A stretch of 50,757 nucleotides of DNA from Conus ventricosus (lineage: Eukaryota; Mollusca; Gastropoda; Neogastropoda; Conidae), in NCBI GenBank assembly GCA_018398815.1, contig JAFLJL010003975.1, forward strand, positions 1 through 50,757. Direction: 5' to 3'. The notes under the pieces were generated by a model, which was not told the origin of the DNA, made no database searches, and saw nothing but the letters and a program-made list of their open reading frames with translations. Made by a program: the position numbers and the translations under genes. Of the stretch, positions 19,187-31,724 are shown one piece after another (position 1 is the first letter of the stretch; every line of letters begins with the position of its first letter).

Positions 19187-21084
19187 CTCTTGCGTACGAC
19201 TACGTCAAGCGCACACATGCTGTCCTTGCTGACAGCGTCCTTTGTGCTGCGCGTAAAAACGGAGCTCGCGAAGCACCGTGTCGGTGGCTGCAGGGCTCAC
19301 CGCGTGGTCCACAGCACGCGCACCCCGTGAACACACAGGTCAAGCCAACAAGAAATTCACACTACGGGCGCGCGCAACACGACGATCCCATGCTGCCCGC
19401 TGTCATCGTCTGACCCGGACGATGCATGCGCCGGCATGATGTGCTTGCATTGCGCTGCGCCAAAGCAGGCGATGCAGTGCGTGTAGCACCCCACATCAGC
19501 TGCGCACGAAGACGTGCGGCATCGCGCCCGTGCGACCTGGCCTCTGCCGATCTGTCCTCTCTGGAGAGAAGCCCTCTCCTCCCCGTTCGAGGACGCTGTA
19601 GCACATGCACATTCCATTCAAAGTGGCCAACTTATAACCCCTATCAGACTAGCGGCACGCTGCACCCGCCGTGTCAAACGCGCTGAGGGCCCCGCAAGTT
19701 GTACTTGCCCGAACATGCGTGCTCACGCAACGGACCATCCTGAAACCTCGATGCGACGGGTTTCCGGCGACACGATCGGCCGCGGCGTGCCCACCCGCAC
19801 GCTGATCACGATGCTCTATCATAACAAGCGCAGAGGCACGCAGAGCGCGTGGAAGGCTGAAACTAGATTTCCTCCCCGCGGAAAAAGAAAAAAAAACAAG
19901 TAAGGGCGACAATGTTCATGCCCACACGCACTTTGACTTCGTCTCGGTGATGGAACGGTCGCTTCGAGCGCGCCTCTCTTTCCTATTGCAGCCGACGAGT
20001 CCGGATATATAGTCGCGAATATTATCTTATTGCTGTGCTTTGCCGCCAGCACGATTGTTTGCGGTGGGTTCTCGAGGCGAGGAGGGCGGATGGACTGCAT
20101 CAATTACCGTGCTGCAACGTGCCAACCGCCGCCGATGGTACAGTCGAGGAGCTAAGGTGCTTCCGCAAGGAAGCCGTGCTGCGAGTGGCAGCGGTTCCGT
20201 CCTTTTCCGTCGCGCTGGCAAGCTCGTGCTAGTGCTCGCGCCCTCGGTGCTGTCGCGCTAATCGGATGGCAAGCGTCTGCTTGCGCGCACGGAGGATATG
20301 CTCGCTCGCGCGCGCGCACAGCGCTCCTATCTGTTTGGCATAAACACGTGGATTCTCCTTGGTTGCGTGCCTGTTTTCCGTAGGGTGCGGTACATTTGCT
20401 GCTGCGTGGCGTCAAAAGTTTCCACCATGACGCGCCGACTGCGTTCGAACGATATGTGCAAACAACATGGCCACCAGAACCCAGCTCTGCGCGTCATGTA
20501 TCCATCCTGAAAGCCTTCGAACCGTCCGCCCGCTGTTCTGAATGCTATAAACACGCTGGGTGCCCCTCGCAAACGTCCCTGCATGTTGTCGATGAAAATG
20601 TCATGAACAGCGCCGCTGCAACGCAGCTCTTATGCCACCCTCCGTGCCATTGTGGATCGGGCTCGTGGCAGTCAGCGTCTTTTGCTGCACCATGGTCCAT
20701 GTTCAAGGGCTTCTTCTGGTTGGGGGCAGTGCCGTCTGTGGCGGTTATCTTCCTTTGCTGCCAGAATGGTGTAAAATTGCGCAACGTTTCAAGTGTGGGA
20801 GGTGCGCACTATGCCATTTCTTGTGACACTGAAACTGGGCAACATGCACCGCTCTGCATATCTGACGTGGTCGGGCGGACCAGCATACTGCGAAGGAACA
20901 AGGGCAGCGCACTGCCTCCTACGTTGAAAGAGCCAGCCGGCGCCACCGCAGCACGAAGGCGGACCTCCATGTGCTTGTCCACGCACAGTGTGCAGCGCGG
21001 CGGAACTTACAGTACAGTGCATATCACTTGCTGTAAAAGCGTCACACCGCCGACCAAGGTAAGACTCGAAAACTCGGACTACGT
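19187..21084. other. Region without a recognised gene
   Basis: Short open frames are present on both strands. The most protein-like plus-strand pieces are GDTIGRGVPTRTLITMLYHN (about 19770-19830) and a hydrophobic piece, ESGYIVANIILLLCFAASTI (about 19998-20055); they are in different frames. A 368-codon plus frame (20396-21502) is Ser/Cys-rich and probably not real throughout. Another frame at 20632-20826 is hydrophobic. These may be parts of one membrane-protein gene ending in the COX20-like patch. Confidence 0.25.
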
Positions 21085-21306
21085 TTGTGTCAGTGGCTCA
21101 GGGGCCAGCTCGTGGGCCGGAAAGACTTCGTGTACTGCAATAGGGTTGTCCGATGCGCTGTGCTTGGCGGCACAGCAATTGGACTTCTACCTCAACATCT
21201 CCTACGCACCAAGCGCTGGCAAGCTCTCAGCAACATCGCGTTCATCACCTCAAGTGGGTCATATGGCTTGGCCTCTGGCGCCTCCCACGTCCCTGGGCGG
21301 TCGTGA
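21085..21306 (+). CDS. Possible COX20-like two-helix membrane segment
   Basis: One frame reads VVRCAVLGGTAIGLLPQHLL, then RTKRWQALSNIAFITSSGSY with GLAS. This gives a glycine-rich helix (LGGTAIGL), a basic hairpin (RTKRW) and a second helix with Ser/Gly, the layout of the COX20/FAM36A cytochrome oxidase assembly factor. The family's conserved Trp-x-Tyr/Cys end after helix 2 is not clearly present, and no upstream exon could be confirmed. Other small hairpin proteins fit as well. Confidence 0.22.
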   Translation: MCQWLRGQLVGRKDFVYCNRVVRCAVLGGTAIGLLPQHLLRTKRWQALSNIAFITSSGSYGLASGASHVPGRS

Positions 21307-21606
21307 TTATCAGGGGGCCCATGGTCATACGAACTACCTCACTCACCGTGGCTTTGCCTGTTCCCTATCTGTACTTCCTGGCTGTCTTCACCGCGCTGTC
21401 GAGTGCTCCCCGCAACCGAGTGTGCCTGCGGACACGGACGGTTCGAATGGAGACGGTGCGCGTACGCACAACTGTTTTGCCTCCTGCATCTCCCTGGGAT
21501 AGCTGCACGTGCAGACGAGCGAGATGACTGATCCGAACGCACATCACCACTGCAAAATTCACATCTTTCTCCGGCGTAGGTAGGAGCGTGGCCGGGCTTT
21601 CGTGCT

Positions 21607-22199
21607 GGATTGCTGGCCCTGCTCTGAGTGGCTGCAGTGCGCCATAACCGTGTACAGCGCATTCATGGGCGGCCACGTGGACGACACTGAACAGAATGCT
21701 GTTCGCCGCCACTGTCTTCTTTTCACGTCGTCCTCCTCTGCGCGTCAGGTCCTCATGACCAGGGTCCCTGTCCAACTGTCACTCAGTACACGCCAGGCAA
21801 GTTCGAGCTGGACAGAGGCACACGAGCATGTGATGAATATGCGAGTCATGGTTTGTGCATGGCGCTCTACAGTGTGGCGTGCTTGTCGAACATACGAAGA
21901 ATCACGCACAAGCGGAATTCTCTATCTTCAATCGCCCAGGGCTTTGGTAGGGTGGCTGCGGCTGCAATATTGCAGCTGCGCACTCATGGTAAGCACGCCC
22001 ACCGGGATGAATTTAGCTGTATATGTCTGCAATCAAATTTCTTGATATTGGCCAGGCCCCAGGATCCGCAGCTGTGACAGCTTGTGCAGGAGCTATCGGT
22101 GGGCTTGGACACCTTTGCACAGAAAAAGGTGGCAAACGCAGAGCGCCTTGGTTGAGTGCCTGTTGAGCGTAGAAGGTTGCTGTGTCTTACATAAGACCA
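21607..22199. other. Region without a recognised gene
   Basis: Mixed short frames on both strands; nothing with a recognisable motif. AT content rises locally near 21990-22060. Confidence 0.3.
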
Positions 22200-25100
22200 T
22201 AGAACAGCTGGTGGCAGCCGCAAACATGCTCGAGCAGCAGCAGAGACCCTCACACCCCGCTCTGCTGCCACAGCCTTACAGGCTGTGCAGCACGGCAATC
22301 GCAAACTGCAGCGTACAGCGGCAGACACACCGACGGGAAACAGCCGCCGCCAGCACGCCGCTGCCTGCCACCGCCGCCGCCGCCGCCAAATCACCTCCGC
22401 TGCGGAGGCTGGTCCAAGCCCCTACGTCGCGCCACCACCTAATGCGGCGACACGACCGCGCCAGACCGCGCAAAGACCGAGCAAGAGGCCCCGAGGTTAC
22501 ATCCTGTTTCAACCTCCCCGGACGGCCATGCTCCTGGCAGATGACACACTATCTGCCACCCCGCCGCCCAGAGGTTCCGCTCGGCGCATCCCCAACCCCG
22601 GGTCACGGCCGGCGGGCGCAACGGAGCGCGAGAAGCGAGGCCTCACGAGACAGGGGACCCCAACGGCTATGATGACTTTGCGCCCTAGTTGTCGAGACGT
22701 TTGCGCTGGCAGCGGCGCCATCAATTCGGCTGCACACACCGCCTTGGCGACGTGGCTGCGGGCAGGGGTGCCTAACGCATGTTCATTGCAGAACTGCGAT
22801 GCGCGAGCTAAGCGTGGCGGTGTGAGGGCAATGGCATCAAGGTTTCGTGCGGGCTCAGGTGCTCGCGCGTGGCTTGTGCTACGACTGCAACGGGAGCGTG
22901 CGCCCATGTGTGGACTCTGAGTTGAGCGGGCATGCATGGTGTGAGGGCGTGGCCCGACCTTGCAGGCGCTTGCGGGCGTGTTTTGCTTCCCCTGTGTTCC
23001 GGTGTAGAAAAGCGCAGGGCAACCAAATCTGTTCCGAGCACCTCCGACCATCTCGCACAAGATTATACATACTTAGCATGAAGACAACCTACACAGACCG
23101 CATCCGCGGATGCTATCTCGCGCCGACTGGTCAGAGCCTTCGCGTGTGCAATACGTCAAGCCACTCAACCGTCACCAAACTCATCACCACATCTGCCGCG
23201 GGCGCCGCATCCGGGCCATGAAGGCGAAACTCCGTTTACTCCATGGTTAAACGAACAAACATGTCAGCCATGAAGGCCTGTCTTGCTGCAAATCACAGCA
23301 GCCTGACAAACGCCCACTCCGCAGTCAAGTGTCACACAACAACGCTGATGTCCAACGGCAGACAAAATTCATAAAATTGCTGTTTAGGAGAATATATCAA
23401 GACCATTCGGCTGCTGGCCCATTCGCCCCAGAGGTCGATCGGCTGTAAGAGGCAGACGGATTTTCATGCTTCTGCACACCGGCCCTTACATCTCCACTGC
23501 AGCGGCAGCGGCACGAACACATAGAGACGACAGCCCGCCTTGCTCTAGTGGGCGGACTGTTTCTGTGCCGCTCCCGCGCCACGCGTGGACATGACCAAGC
23601 CGGCCGGACCTTCTGGGCGTCCGTCCACGCCCGCTCGATGTCCCCCCTTTAGGGTGTAGCTAACACTCATCTTCGCATGCTTCACTAGCCAAGGTCAATC
23701 CATGTAATACAAGGTAGAATATCACTCCGAAAACCAGGCAAAGAACACTATAGGGCCCTCAGGACCACCCGGCGACGACGTGCTCGCCCTCACTGCATGA
23801 GAGTTTGGCCGGCAGCCCTCAGCAAGTTCACTTCCTGCGAGTACAACACTAGGGCATGGCCCCCTACACAAGGCTAACGCTCAGCTCAGCCAAGGCCAAC
23901 CACCCCGAAATGCGGACATGGACTTGCGCACACTGCTCGCACCACCAATGTCCCCCAACTCCGACAGAAACCACCGCTGCCGACCCCCAGTGGCGCCCAT
24001 AATGTCTCGCTGCCACGGACGAAGGTCATAGAGCCGCCGCCCTCCGCCAATGCCTGTCGAACCGCCCCCAGCCTGCGGGCCCTCGGCTTCCGCCGCGGCG
24101 CAACCCAATGCGCTCGCTGCGCAGTGGCGGCCGACCCACATTCGCCAGGGTCCGGTGCGCGATGACGGCCGTCAACGCTGTGAGCGAGGCCGTCGGCTTG
24201 GCCACGAGGATCCGCCTCGCGCAGTCGGCACGCAACACCAGACATCTCAAAACGCGCTCCGCCCAGGTGGCGAGGCCTGGCACCGGCGGTGTTACTCGCC
24301 ATCAAGTCCGAAGACAGGTGGTTGTGGCGAAGTCTCGGACGAACCAGGCGGTGGTGCTGCATACCATGGAGTGGTCCCACTGACACCCGCCACCCAACCG
24401 CCAACATGGACTTGGATGCCTCATGGGGACTGGCGAATGGTCAGCGGAGGAAGCCGTTAGGCCGGGACCGTGGGGCCCGGCGACAACGAAACCGTGGATG
24501 CGAGCCAAGAGAAGGCGGCGGCCGCATGGCGCAGAGCAATGCAGAGGATGGTCGTGCTCGCAGCGCTCCGGACCGCACGCAACCCGGAGGCCTTGCAGCG
24601 TCGTGAGGGCCAGGGCGGCGAGGAAGGCGCCTGAGCGCGAATCCGCGACCACGCTGCCTCAATCGTGGCTTCGCACGCCCCGCAGAGCCCATGCACGAAG
24701 GCCGCTGGACGTCGCCAACCCCAGCTGAGCGCGTCACCTGACGTCAGCCAAAGACGCGCTGCCCGGGTCGCCCAGCAGCTCGGGCCTGTTGGTGCCCGCG
24801 AAGGGTCTTGCACACCGCTTCAGGCCTGTCCCCCCAGTCTCATAGCCTCCGCCCGGGATGCTCTCCGCGAGCAAAGCCCGTGCGCCTCAACGGCCGTCCG
24901 GTCCGAGAATCCGAACCCCGGGTTACGGGGCCCCGTACCGCTTGTCCATCTCGAGTCTGCCGCAGCTCTCGAGTGATGGCACCGAAAGCGCCAAGCCGCC
25001 CGCATGCCGTGCACACGTCTCCACCATCTGCCACCTGCACGGAGGTATCCGATTCCGCTACTCTACCGCCGCGTCGTGCCCTCTCAGCCGCTCCTACGGA

Positions 25101-25620
25101 CCGAATGCGATGCAGTGCGCCATTTTTGCGCGACAGCGAAGAGACATAGCACTAGAACGGGACTGGGCGCAGATGGGGCTTGTCCGCTTAGGACGAGGTG
25201 AGGCGTCGCCTAAGGACGGCCGTGAACCCCTCCTCTGACGAATACATTTGCCAGCAGATGCGCCGCAGAGGTGCCAGTTCTTGCCGACGACGCGCGCATG
25301 GCGTCGACGCGTGTAGCAGCTCACCATCCCACCTGCAGTGCCGGCACTTCTTCCGCCAGCGCAGGCGCCGGCCTCAGGGCACGGTGCTTGGGCTTGCAGG
25401 GGAGCGATCACTGCGGGTCGGTGCTGTCGGCCGACTGAGTGTCCGCAAGGGTGCGCAAGGCCAATCAGCGCAATGGCTGCTGACGACCAGATAGCGTCGC
25501 AAGCGGATGGCTATATCCCATGCGCTTCGGGGTCAGCGGCCGCGCCGGTCGCCGGACCCAGAGGGCGAGGGAGCTGCATAGAGGCGCGGCTGAGCTTCAA
25601 CTAAACGATGTGTTCTGCTG
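22200..25620. other. GC-rich block with overlapping open frames on both strands, no gene assigned
   Basis: Starting with a CCG-rich triplet run (near 22370-22390), this block is GC-rich, with Arg/Pro/Ala-rich frames open on both strands, especially 22285-22920 (plus), 23886-24407 (minus) and 24302-24813 (minus). A LLADDTL reading at about 22536-22556 recalls the reverse-transcriptase ADD core but lacks supporting motifs. A lower-GC interval (23230-23900) splits it. The composition resembles the retroelement copies at 7.1-7.8 kb and 50.0-50.8 kb, so a degraded element is possible, but I found no matching segment. Confidence 0.3.
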
Positions 25621-25962
25621 TACCCTGAGTCAGTTCTCTCTGAAGGCCTCCGGCCCACGCCTACCGCCTCCGGCAGGCGTGGCCATGTGACGTAAGGGTG
25701 ACTACAAATCGATTTGACAAAACAGTTTCAGATGAAGCAAGGCTGCGACTGGATCTTGCACCCCCCCGCCTTTTGCGAACGCTCGTCTGGCTGCCAATGT
25801 TAAATACTGGAGGGACGTTCTGACTCTGCTGAAGAAGCTAATTAGGCCTGTATCCAATTGCGGGCTTTTTTGTGTGCGCAGTGTGGTTACAACAGATAGG
25901 GGTACTGTAGTCCCTCATACAACACACCAGAGAAGCAACCTTAAAGCCGAACAGTCTAGGGA

Positions 25963-26000
25963 AGTGTGTGTGCGTGTGTGTAAGTGTGTGCCGTGCGTGC
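25963..26000 (+). repeat. Imperfect (GT)n repeat
   Basis: GT-rich run with interruptions (GC, AA) of about 38 bases. Frames crossing it are repeat artefacts. Confidence 0.8.
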
Positions 26001-26408
26001 ATGGAAAAGCAAACAGATGCTTGTGCCAATACCGTACAGCTGCGTAGACCGGTCGCAATCATATCGCTGCCATACGATGCCGATCGTTGCGGACACAGTA
26101 GCTCTTCCGTGCTGATGTGATGCTCGAGCTGAACAGACCATGAGCAGGCCATGTAGCTCATGAAGATCACATTCCAATCTGGCATCGCTTCCCAGCTGCC
26201 CTCTCTGCCTACGCTTCGCATCATCGGCGGCTGTCTTACACTCCTAAAAGGGATGCAGTACTTGTATCCGGTCCACCGGTTTCATTCATCCTCACGAGGG
26301 CACGACGCGCCAATAGCCACCTGCGGTTTTTTTTTCTCCAGACCTCGCTTCTTCTGACAAAAATCTGCAGTGCGCTCCACCTCAGCTCCGGCCTGTGTCT
26401 GTTGCCGA

Positions 26409-26420
26409 CCCCCCCCCCCC
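26409..26420 (+). repeat. Poly-C tract (12 bases)
   Basis: Twelve consecutive C bases immediately before an ATG. One of the recurring G/C homopolymers of the window. Confidence 0.9.
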
Positions 26421-26794
26421 ATGGCCCCGCTGCCAGGCGCTCACTGGTGCATGCATGTCGAGGTTGATGCTGGGGTCCAGCGGGCGCTAGCATCACCCTC
26501 GAGAGGGAAGTCACGTAGCAAGTCCTCGATGGTTCGCTGCGGAAATGAACGACGCGCGGGGCGCCCAGGGCTGAACGGGTGCGGGCATCTTTCGTTGCCA
26601 GTGTTCGGGCGCATCCATGCAGTGGATCAGTGGGGTTTTCATCGCGGCAGTTCGGGTATCCAGCAGGCAAATGTCAGGGGGGCCACTTGGGGGTCAGAGC
26701 GCTGTTTGAATGACAAATACTATAACTGCACTGAGCACGAGTCGGGGCCAGCAGAAAACGCACCTTCGCCTGGGCCCACACGCCCAATCAGTGC

Positions 26795-27357
26795 TTGGCA
26801 CCCCCTTCCCTGCTGCCTATGAAGGACAGTCCTTTTAGCTCTCGCGACGGTCCGCTCGTGAGTGACTGCCCTGATGCTGCACCACGAGAGCGAGCGAAAT
26901 TGCAAAGTGCTTTCCTGGCAATAAAAATGGCGGGAGAAACGCGAGCGAGTTTCGAACGTGCGACCTTGCTGACGTGTGCAGGCCGATCGACCGAATGCGT
27001 GGCAACCACCCGAACGAGCCGACGCTCTCTCAAAGCACACTGGAGCCATCTGAGACGCGCTGAACGCGCTTGATGTCCGCTCACGTCTGCACGTCCGTGC
27101 AAGCAGAGCTTCACGCTGACATCTTGCGAAAGGGCAAACTCGTACTAAGACAAGGGGGCAAGCGGTGCATCGACGACGAACAATCGGGGCATGAATACAG
27201 CCTGAGAACTGAACCGATCCGTGGCAACTTTTCTCTGGTCAGAGCTACCAACGTGCGAGATCGCGTCAATGGCCAGCGCAGCTTGAGGACGCAGAGAGAC
27301 GCAACGCACTGGGGTATCGCATCGCTGCGGCAGCGCAGCCCGCACATGGTGGAGTAA
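26795..27357 (+). other. Coding-like stretch, unassigned
   Basis: Two neighbouring plus frames have balanced, charged composition: RERAKLQSAFLAIKMAGETR (about 26890-26950) and HADILRKGKLVLRQGGKRCI followed by EYSLRTEPIRGNFSLVRATN (about 27115-27252). The frame is open to the stop at 27355. The minus strand is also open over parts of it, so strand is not certain. No family recognised. Confidence 0.25.
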
Positions 27358-29514
27358 CTTGCCATTCGTGCTTTCCCTCCTGCGTGCTGATGGCAACGAT
27401 GTGGGACCAGAACCATGGTGCTGCGGTTTTGCGCAGGTGCCAGCCACGGACGAGTTCGAGAACGCTTCTCAAGAACGGGACCCCGAGCCGCAGGCCCAAC
27501 AGGCCCCCCCCTGCAACACAGTCCAACATAATGCTGATGCGCCATTGTTTACCAGCGTTCAGTTCGCCTCGCGCATGGACGACGTCTCCGTGCACCAAAA
27601 ACGGGGCAATCCTGAGATCTGCACGCAGGCCCTCTCGCAGCCTCTGCTCGCACGCGGCGCGTGCGATTTGCGCAAGCGCTACGTGACTCCCTCCCCAAGG
27701 TCCGGCCCCGCTGCTCCGGCCGATTCAAAGGTCAGCTCAAACACCATTCTATACTGTAACTACCTGCAGAAGCTTGGGGCGAAATCATGACCACCGCAAC
27801 AGTCCACTAAATTCGTCCAACTGTGCCATATCAGACGCGCCTGGCAATCTGTAATGAACAGGTAACGAACACGAGTCGACACTGCCACGGGCATAGGCTG
27901 GCATGGATGCCACCCTCATCCGACATCATCCCGCACGCCTCCTTAAGGCGCCACCATGGTGCGCTACACGCCCCAGCATTTGTGAACGCAGCACCCACGC
28001 AACTCCCACCGCAAAGTCACGAGAGCTGCCGGTTGGTTTGCAGGCCCTGCGCATGGTATTCCCCGCGCTGTCGGGGCCCTCTGCTGCCCGTAGCTACTGC
28101 ACGTTGTGTGCTCTGAAGTCTCAGGCTGGTTGCCAAAGGCGGCCGTCGGCTGCCCGCCCAAACAGACAAAGGGGCGTCCATGGCGAGATTCGCAACAACT
28201 GCCAGCTCCCAGACCATCAGAGCTCCAGCTGAGCCCACTCACCGGGCTTTCGTGATATCCAGTACCTCGCCCCACTTCTGCACACAGATGTGAAATACTG
28301 AGCCTTCTGTAGACCAGATGCAGGCGATGGTTCCGCAGGTTGCACGTCGAGATTGCATGGGCTGGCACTTGAATGACCACAAGCACGCTCTCCTTCACTC
28401 CCCTACTTGTCACTTGCACCACATGCTTGAGAGTCACATGGCCAACACAGAATCACCCATATCGCAGCCAGCATGGCCGCTTCAACGAACAGCAGATCGC
28501 AGAAAAGCAACGCGCCTGAGACACAGTGGACTCGAATCCCCTCAGCTTTGCCAAGTCCGCATCAAGCTGCTTCAAACTCGAAGAGGAGAACATGTTGACC
28601 TCTAGCCACTTGCGATAGCTTCACGCAGATGGCCGAGGCAGGGCGCCCAAGCCGCACAAATCATGGCTTCTGAGGTATGCGCTTACCTTGCTGGAAGCGA
28701 CTTCCATGTTGCTGGCAATACACGTGGCAAAGCCCTGCGTGCAGCACAACACTCTTGCACGAGCAGGTGGCTCAGCCACGACCGCGACTGCCACGACCGC
28801 GGATGCGTCTGCCTGGCACATGCAACATTGAGACTCGGTTTGAAGCAAGTGGTATTATGTTGTGCATAAGAACGCACGATGGGAGCATCGCAAGAGCGGC
28901 TCGCATGTTCGCACCACCCCGGTGTCAGGCCCACAGAGACAGCGCCGCGAGACCTGGACTCACCGCAAAAAAGGCCACGTCCACGTCAGGCTGAGCTCCA
29001 CGTCCACCGCCTTTGCTGCGCCTTTGGCCAGAGGGCGCCATGTTGATCGCACATCCAACTAGAAGCGGCACGTGGTCGCTGTCACTCTTGACACGCCCAC
29101 CAGCACACACCTCCCGCACTGCTCATGCGACGGCAAAGAGTGCCCGACCTCAAGAGGAGCACGTTGCACTGGACCTGCAAGCGCAAGTGCCATTGCACAC
29201 TGCACCCTTGGCTCTATGGATCGAGTCCATTGTGAAAACCCAATGTTGGATACGTGGTGCAGGTGCTGAAACTACTACGTCTCGCATTGCTGCACCAGCC
29301 CTTTGCAAAGCAGCGAAGAGACCGAGCTTACGGTACTGGAAGAGGAACGAAAGAAAGACTACGCTACGTTACCTCGGTGCCTTGCGGCCAGTAGCGGCGC
29401 TGTTTCAGCAGCGTGCCAGTGAGCGCCCAGCCCGTGGGCCTTGCACGGCACAAGAGCACACGTCCTCGCGTTGTGCCGACTGCCAGCACGCCGCGGCTCC
29501 AGAAATGAGCGAAG
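27358..29514. other. Region without a recognised gene
   Basis: Both strands carry short open frames (for example 27359-27790 plus, 27266-27598 minus, 27964-28437 minus, 29013-29660 plus). None holds a motif I can name. A locally repetitive GACCGCGACTGCCACGACCG stretch lies near 28779-28802. Confidence 0.3.
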
Positions 29515-29733
29515 CTAGAGCTGACGGGGCCTCACCCTGCAGAATAGAAGGCGATTCCTCGCACTATCTTGGTTGTCGGATGTCAACATCAACAGGAAAC
29601 GTGTGCCGTCAAGTGCGAGTGACTCGGAGGCACCATTGCATTGCAACTTCCTACCGATGATGGGTACATAGCAAGTGCTGACGACGTACTTGCTTGCTTG
29701 TGCTGACGGATTCGGATCGCTGTGCTGTCTCAC
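29515..29733 (-). other. Coding-like short exon, unassigned
   Basis: A minus-strand segment, YVVSTCYVPIIGRKLQCNGA then TRFLLMLTSDNQDSARNRLL, has balanced composition and ends at a possible donor (CTGCAGG/GTGAGG, about 29540). It could be an internal exon; no neighbouring exon or family was identified. Confidence 0.22.
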
Positions 29734-31640
29734 TCTTTTTGTGTAGTGCTGCGAGCACTAACTGTGCAACGTTTGCACACAGAATAAGTCGTTCGCGGGC
29801 ACAATAGCAGTTGGCTCGGTGTCATTGACACAGCAAATCCAAGCTGCATGCCATGGCAACATCGAACCTGTTGCCGTTCATGAATGCCGTTATGGCTTTG
29901 CTCCGCGTATGCAGGGCTTCCAGACACTTGAAAGCCGGACCCGAGACCCAGACAAACTCACAAGTGTCCACCACAACTCATCACTAATCCTGGCCATTGA
30001 GCGCGCACGCATCCTGCAGCTCTCGACACAACGATACGTTTCAATTGCGGTCCATGGCCCTCCACGCCGCATGCTCGCCGCAAAGAGAGTGTATTGATAT
30101 GCCGGTGCTTGGCATCGCAGCAGGCGGCAACGGGGTGCCGTCGGCATGGCAGCTGAACAAGAAGCGGAGAAGCCCAAGGCGACACGCTCCCTACTATTCA
30201 GCGGATGTTGTGTGGCTGAAGATCGGAAAGAAAACTGGTTGAACCTGTTTCTGCGGGTGAAAACTGTGCAGCCCTGCCCTCGCAATGCACATGCGGGGTT
30301 TTGTTGCAAATTCCCGTATAATCGCCACCTCGAAGTTTGGATACGCAACGGGTTGAATCGAGGCGTGTGAGACAGAAAGCTGGCTCATGCACGGCTCCCG
30401 TAAGGCGTTGCGAACGAACTTGCGTTTCGACAGGTCGCCGCAGCGGCTTCGAGAAGCCGCGTGGCAGTGCTCCCTGGAGAAAGCGCGCAGTAAGTCGGCA
30501 CAGTCCACGCGAACCCCAAAGCACCCCTGCTCATATCGGCGCTGTGCCTGCTCGTACTCTTGTCAGAAGGCACAAGCATGTTTATCATCAAAGTTTTGCG
30601 TCAACCACTCAGCGTCAAGTGCGAAGCTCATTTTCTTGACGCGTGCTGGCGTTCCGCCTCCTCGATCGCACATCGCGAGCCACGTGTCCGTTTCGCGACT
30701 GGAGTGAGGCCGCACGTTCTGTCTGAATAACGACGCACGCACGGCGCAAGCAGCATGCGGGCGCGCTCTCCGCGACACGCGAGCAATGTGAAGTGCGCTG
30801 AGCAAAAACCGCTGAGAGCATGCCACATCGGCTGGGGAACGACAATCCCGCAGGACCCCGTAATAACCCTTTCTAAGCTGCTTGACGGTCCTTCTGTTGC
30901 GCGAGGGCTGTTTTCCCAGGGGTGCTTCGGTGCGCTGCTCAATAGATCACTGTAGCAAACGGCATTGTCCGTGCGCTCGCGCTGGCTGGTGACAGCAGTA
31001 ATGCGGTGTAAGCGAGCGTGTACGGGCTGTGGTTGCGGCATCGCGAGAGTGCTCATTGCAGTGCTGGCACTGGAACGTTGCAATGCAGGCCGCATCCCCT
31101 GCGATTGCTGGGAGATACATTCACCAGCCGACTCTGGGGCACTCTCGGGCGCCTTTTCTAGACAGCCTCCTGTCGATACAGAGGCAAGAAATAGCTGGCC
31201 GCCGGCGGGAGCGATACATGCCCGTCTGAACAGCACCAAACTTTGGCGCATGCAGAAGCGCAGGTGGCATCTGCAACGACAGAAGTGAGCTCGTCACCTT
31301 CGCGCCACGGCAAATCTGGCTGCTACGGCTCGATACTGACTTTGTAGTTGGTGGGCTGCGGAGCACGGGAGGAGAAAGGCAATAGCGTAACGACCGCTGG
31401 AAACATGCTCATTTGTTCTATGTGCACTACGGACAGAGCGCTACGCAGACCTCTGCCCACTCCGATGTCTTCGACTCAGGGGCAAACGGTCAGCGCTCAG
31501 GCTCGCAGCGATGTGGGGGGGATAGCAACGAGCAGCTTGATGGCTGCACAGCGGCGCCTCACGCTGTGGCATCCCTCGGCCGGCCAGTTGCCTCGCCACC
31601 GAGCGGGGCCTATTTGTAGAAGGTAAGGATAGTGCAGAGG
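29734..31640. other. Coding-like patches on both strands, no gene assigned
   Basis: Plus-strand patch 29819-30094 (GNIEPVAVHECRYGFAPRMQ and following residues) and plus patch 30146-30368 are well balanced. Minus-strand patches at 30850-30563 (ETDTWLAMCDRGGGTPARVK, then a segment ending FALDAEWLTQNFDDKHACAF at a stop) and 30508-30194 (QPVAYPNFEVAIIREFATKP) look equally plausible. Real genes probably exist here, but strand and family cannot be settled by eye. Confidence 0.25.
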
Positions 31641-31724
31641 TGAATTTGTGAAACAGCCAGGCCGGCCCAGAACTGCCTGGGTCCATGGGACCAAAAAGAC
31701 GAATGCGACAGCGTCCTTGCGGCT

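Noticed and set aside
22530..22560. Reverse-transcriptase ADD box (LLADDTL).
   Set aside because: No palm or thumb motifs before or after it in any frame.
26935..27020. tRNA-like TTCGAAA on the minus strand.
   Set aside because: T stem has two mismatches and the acceptor arms do not pair.
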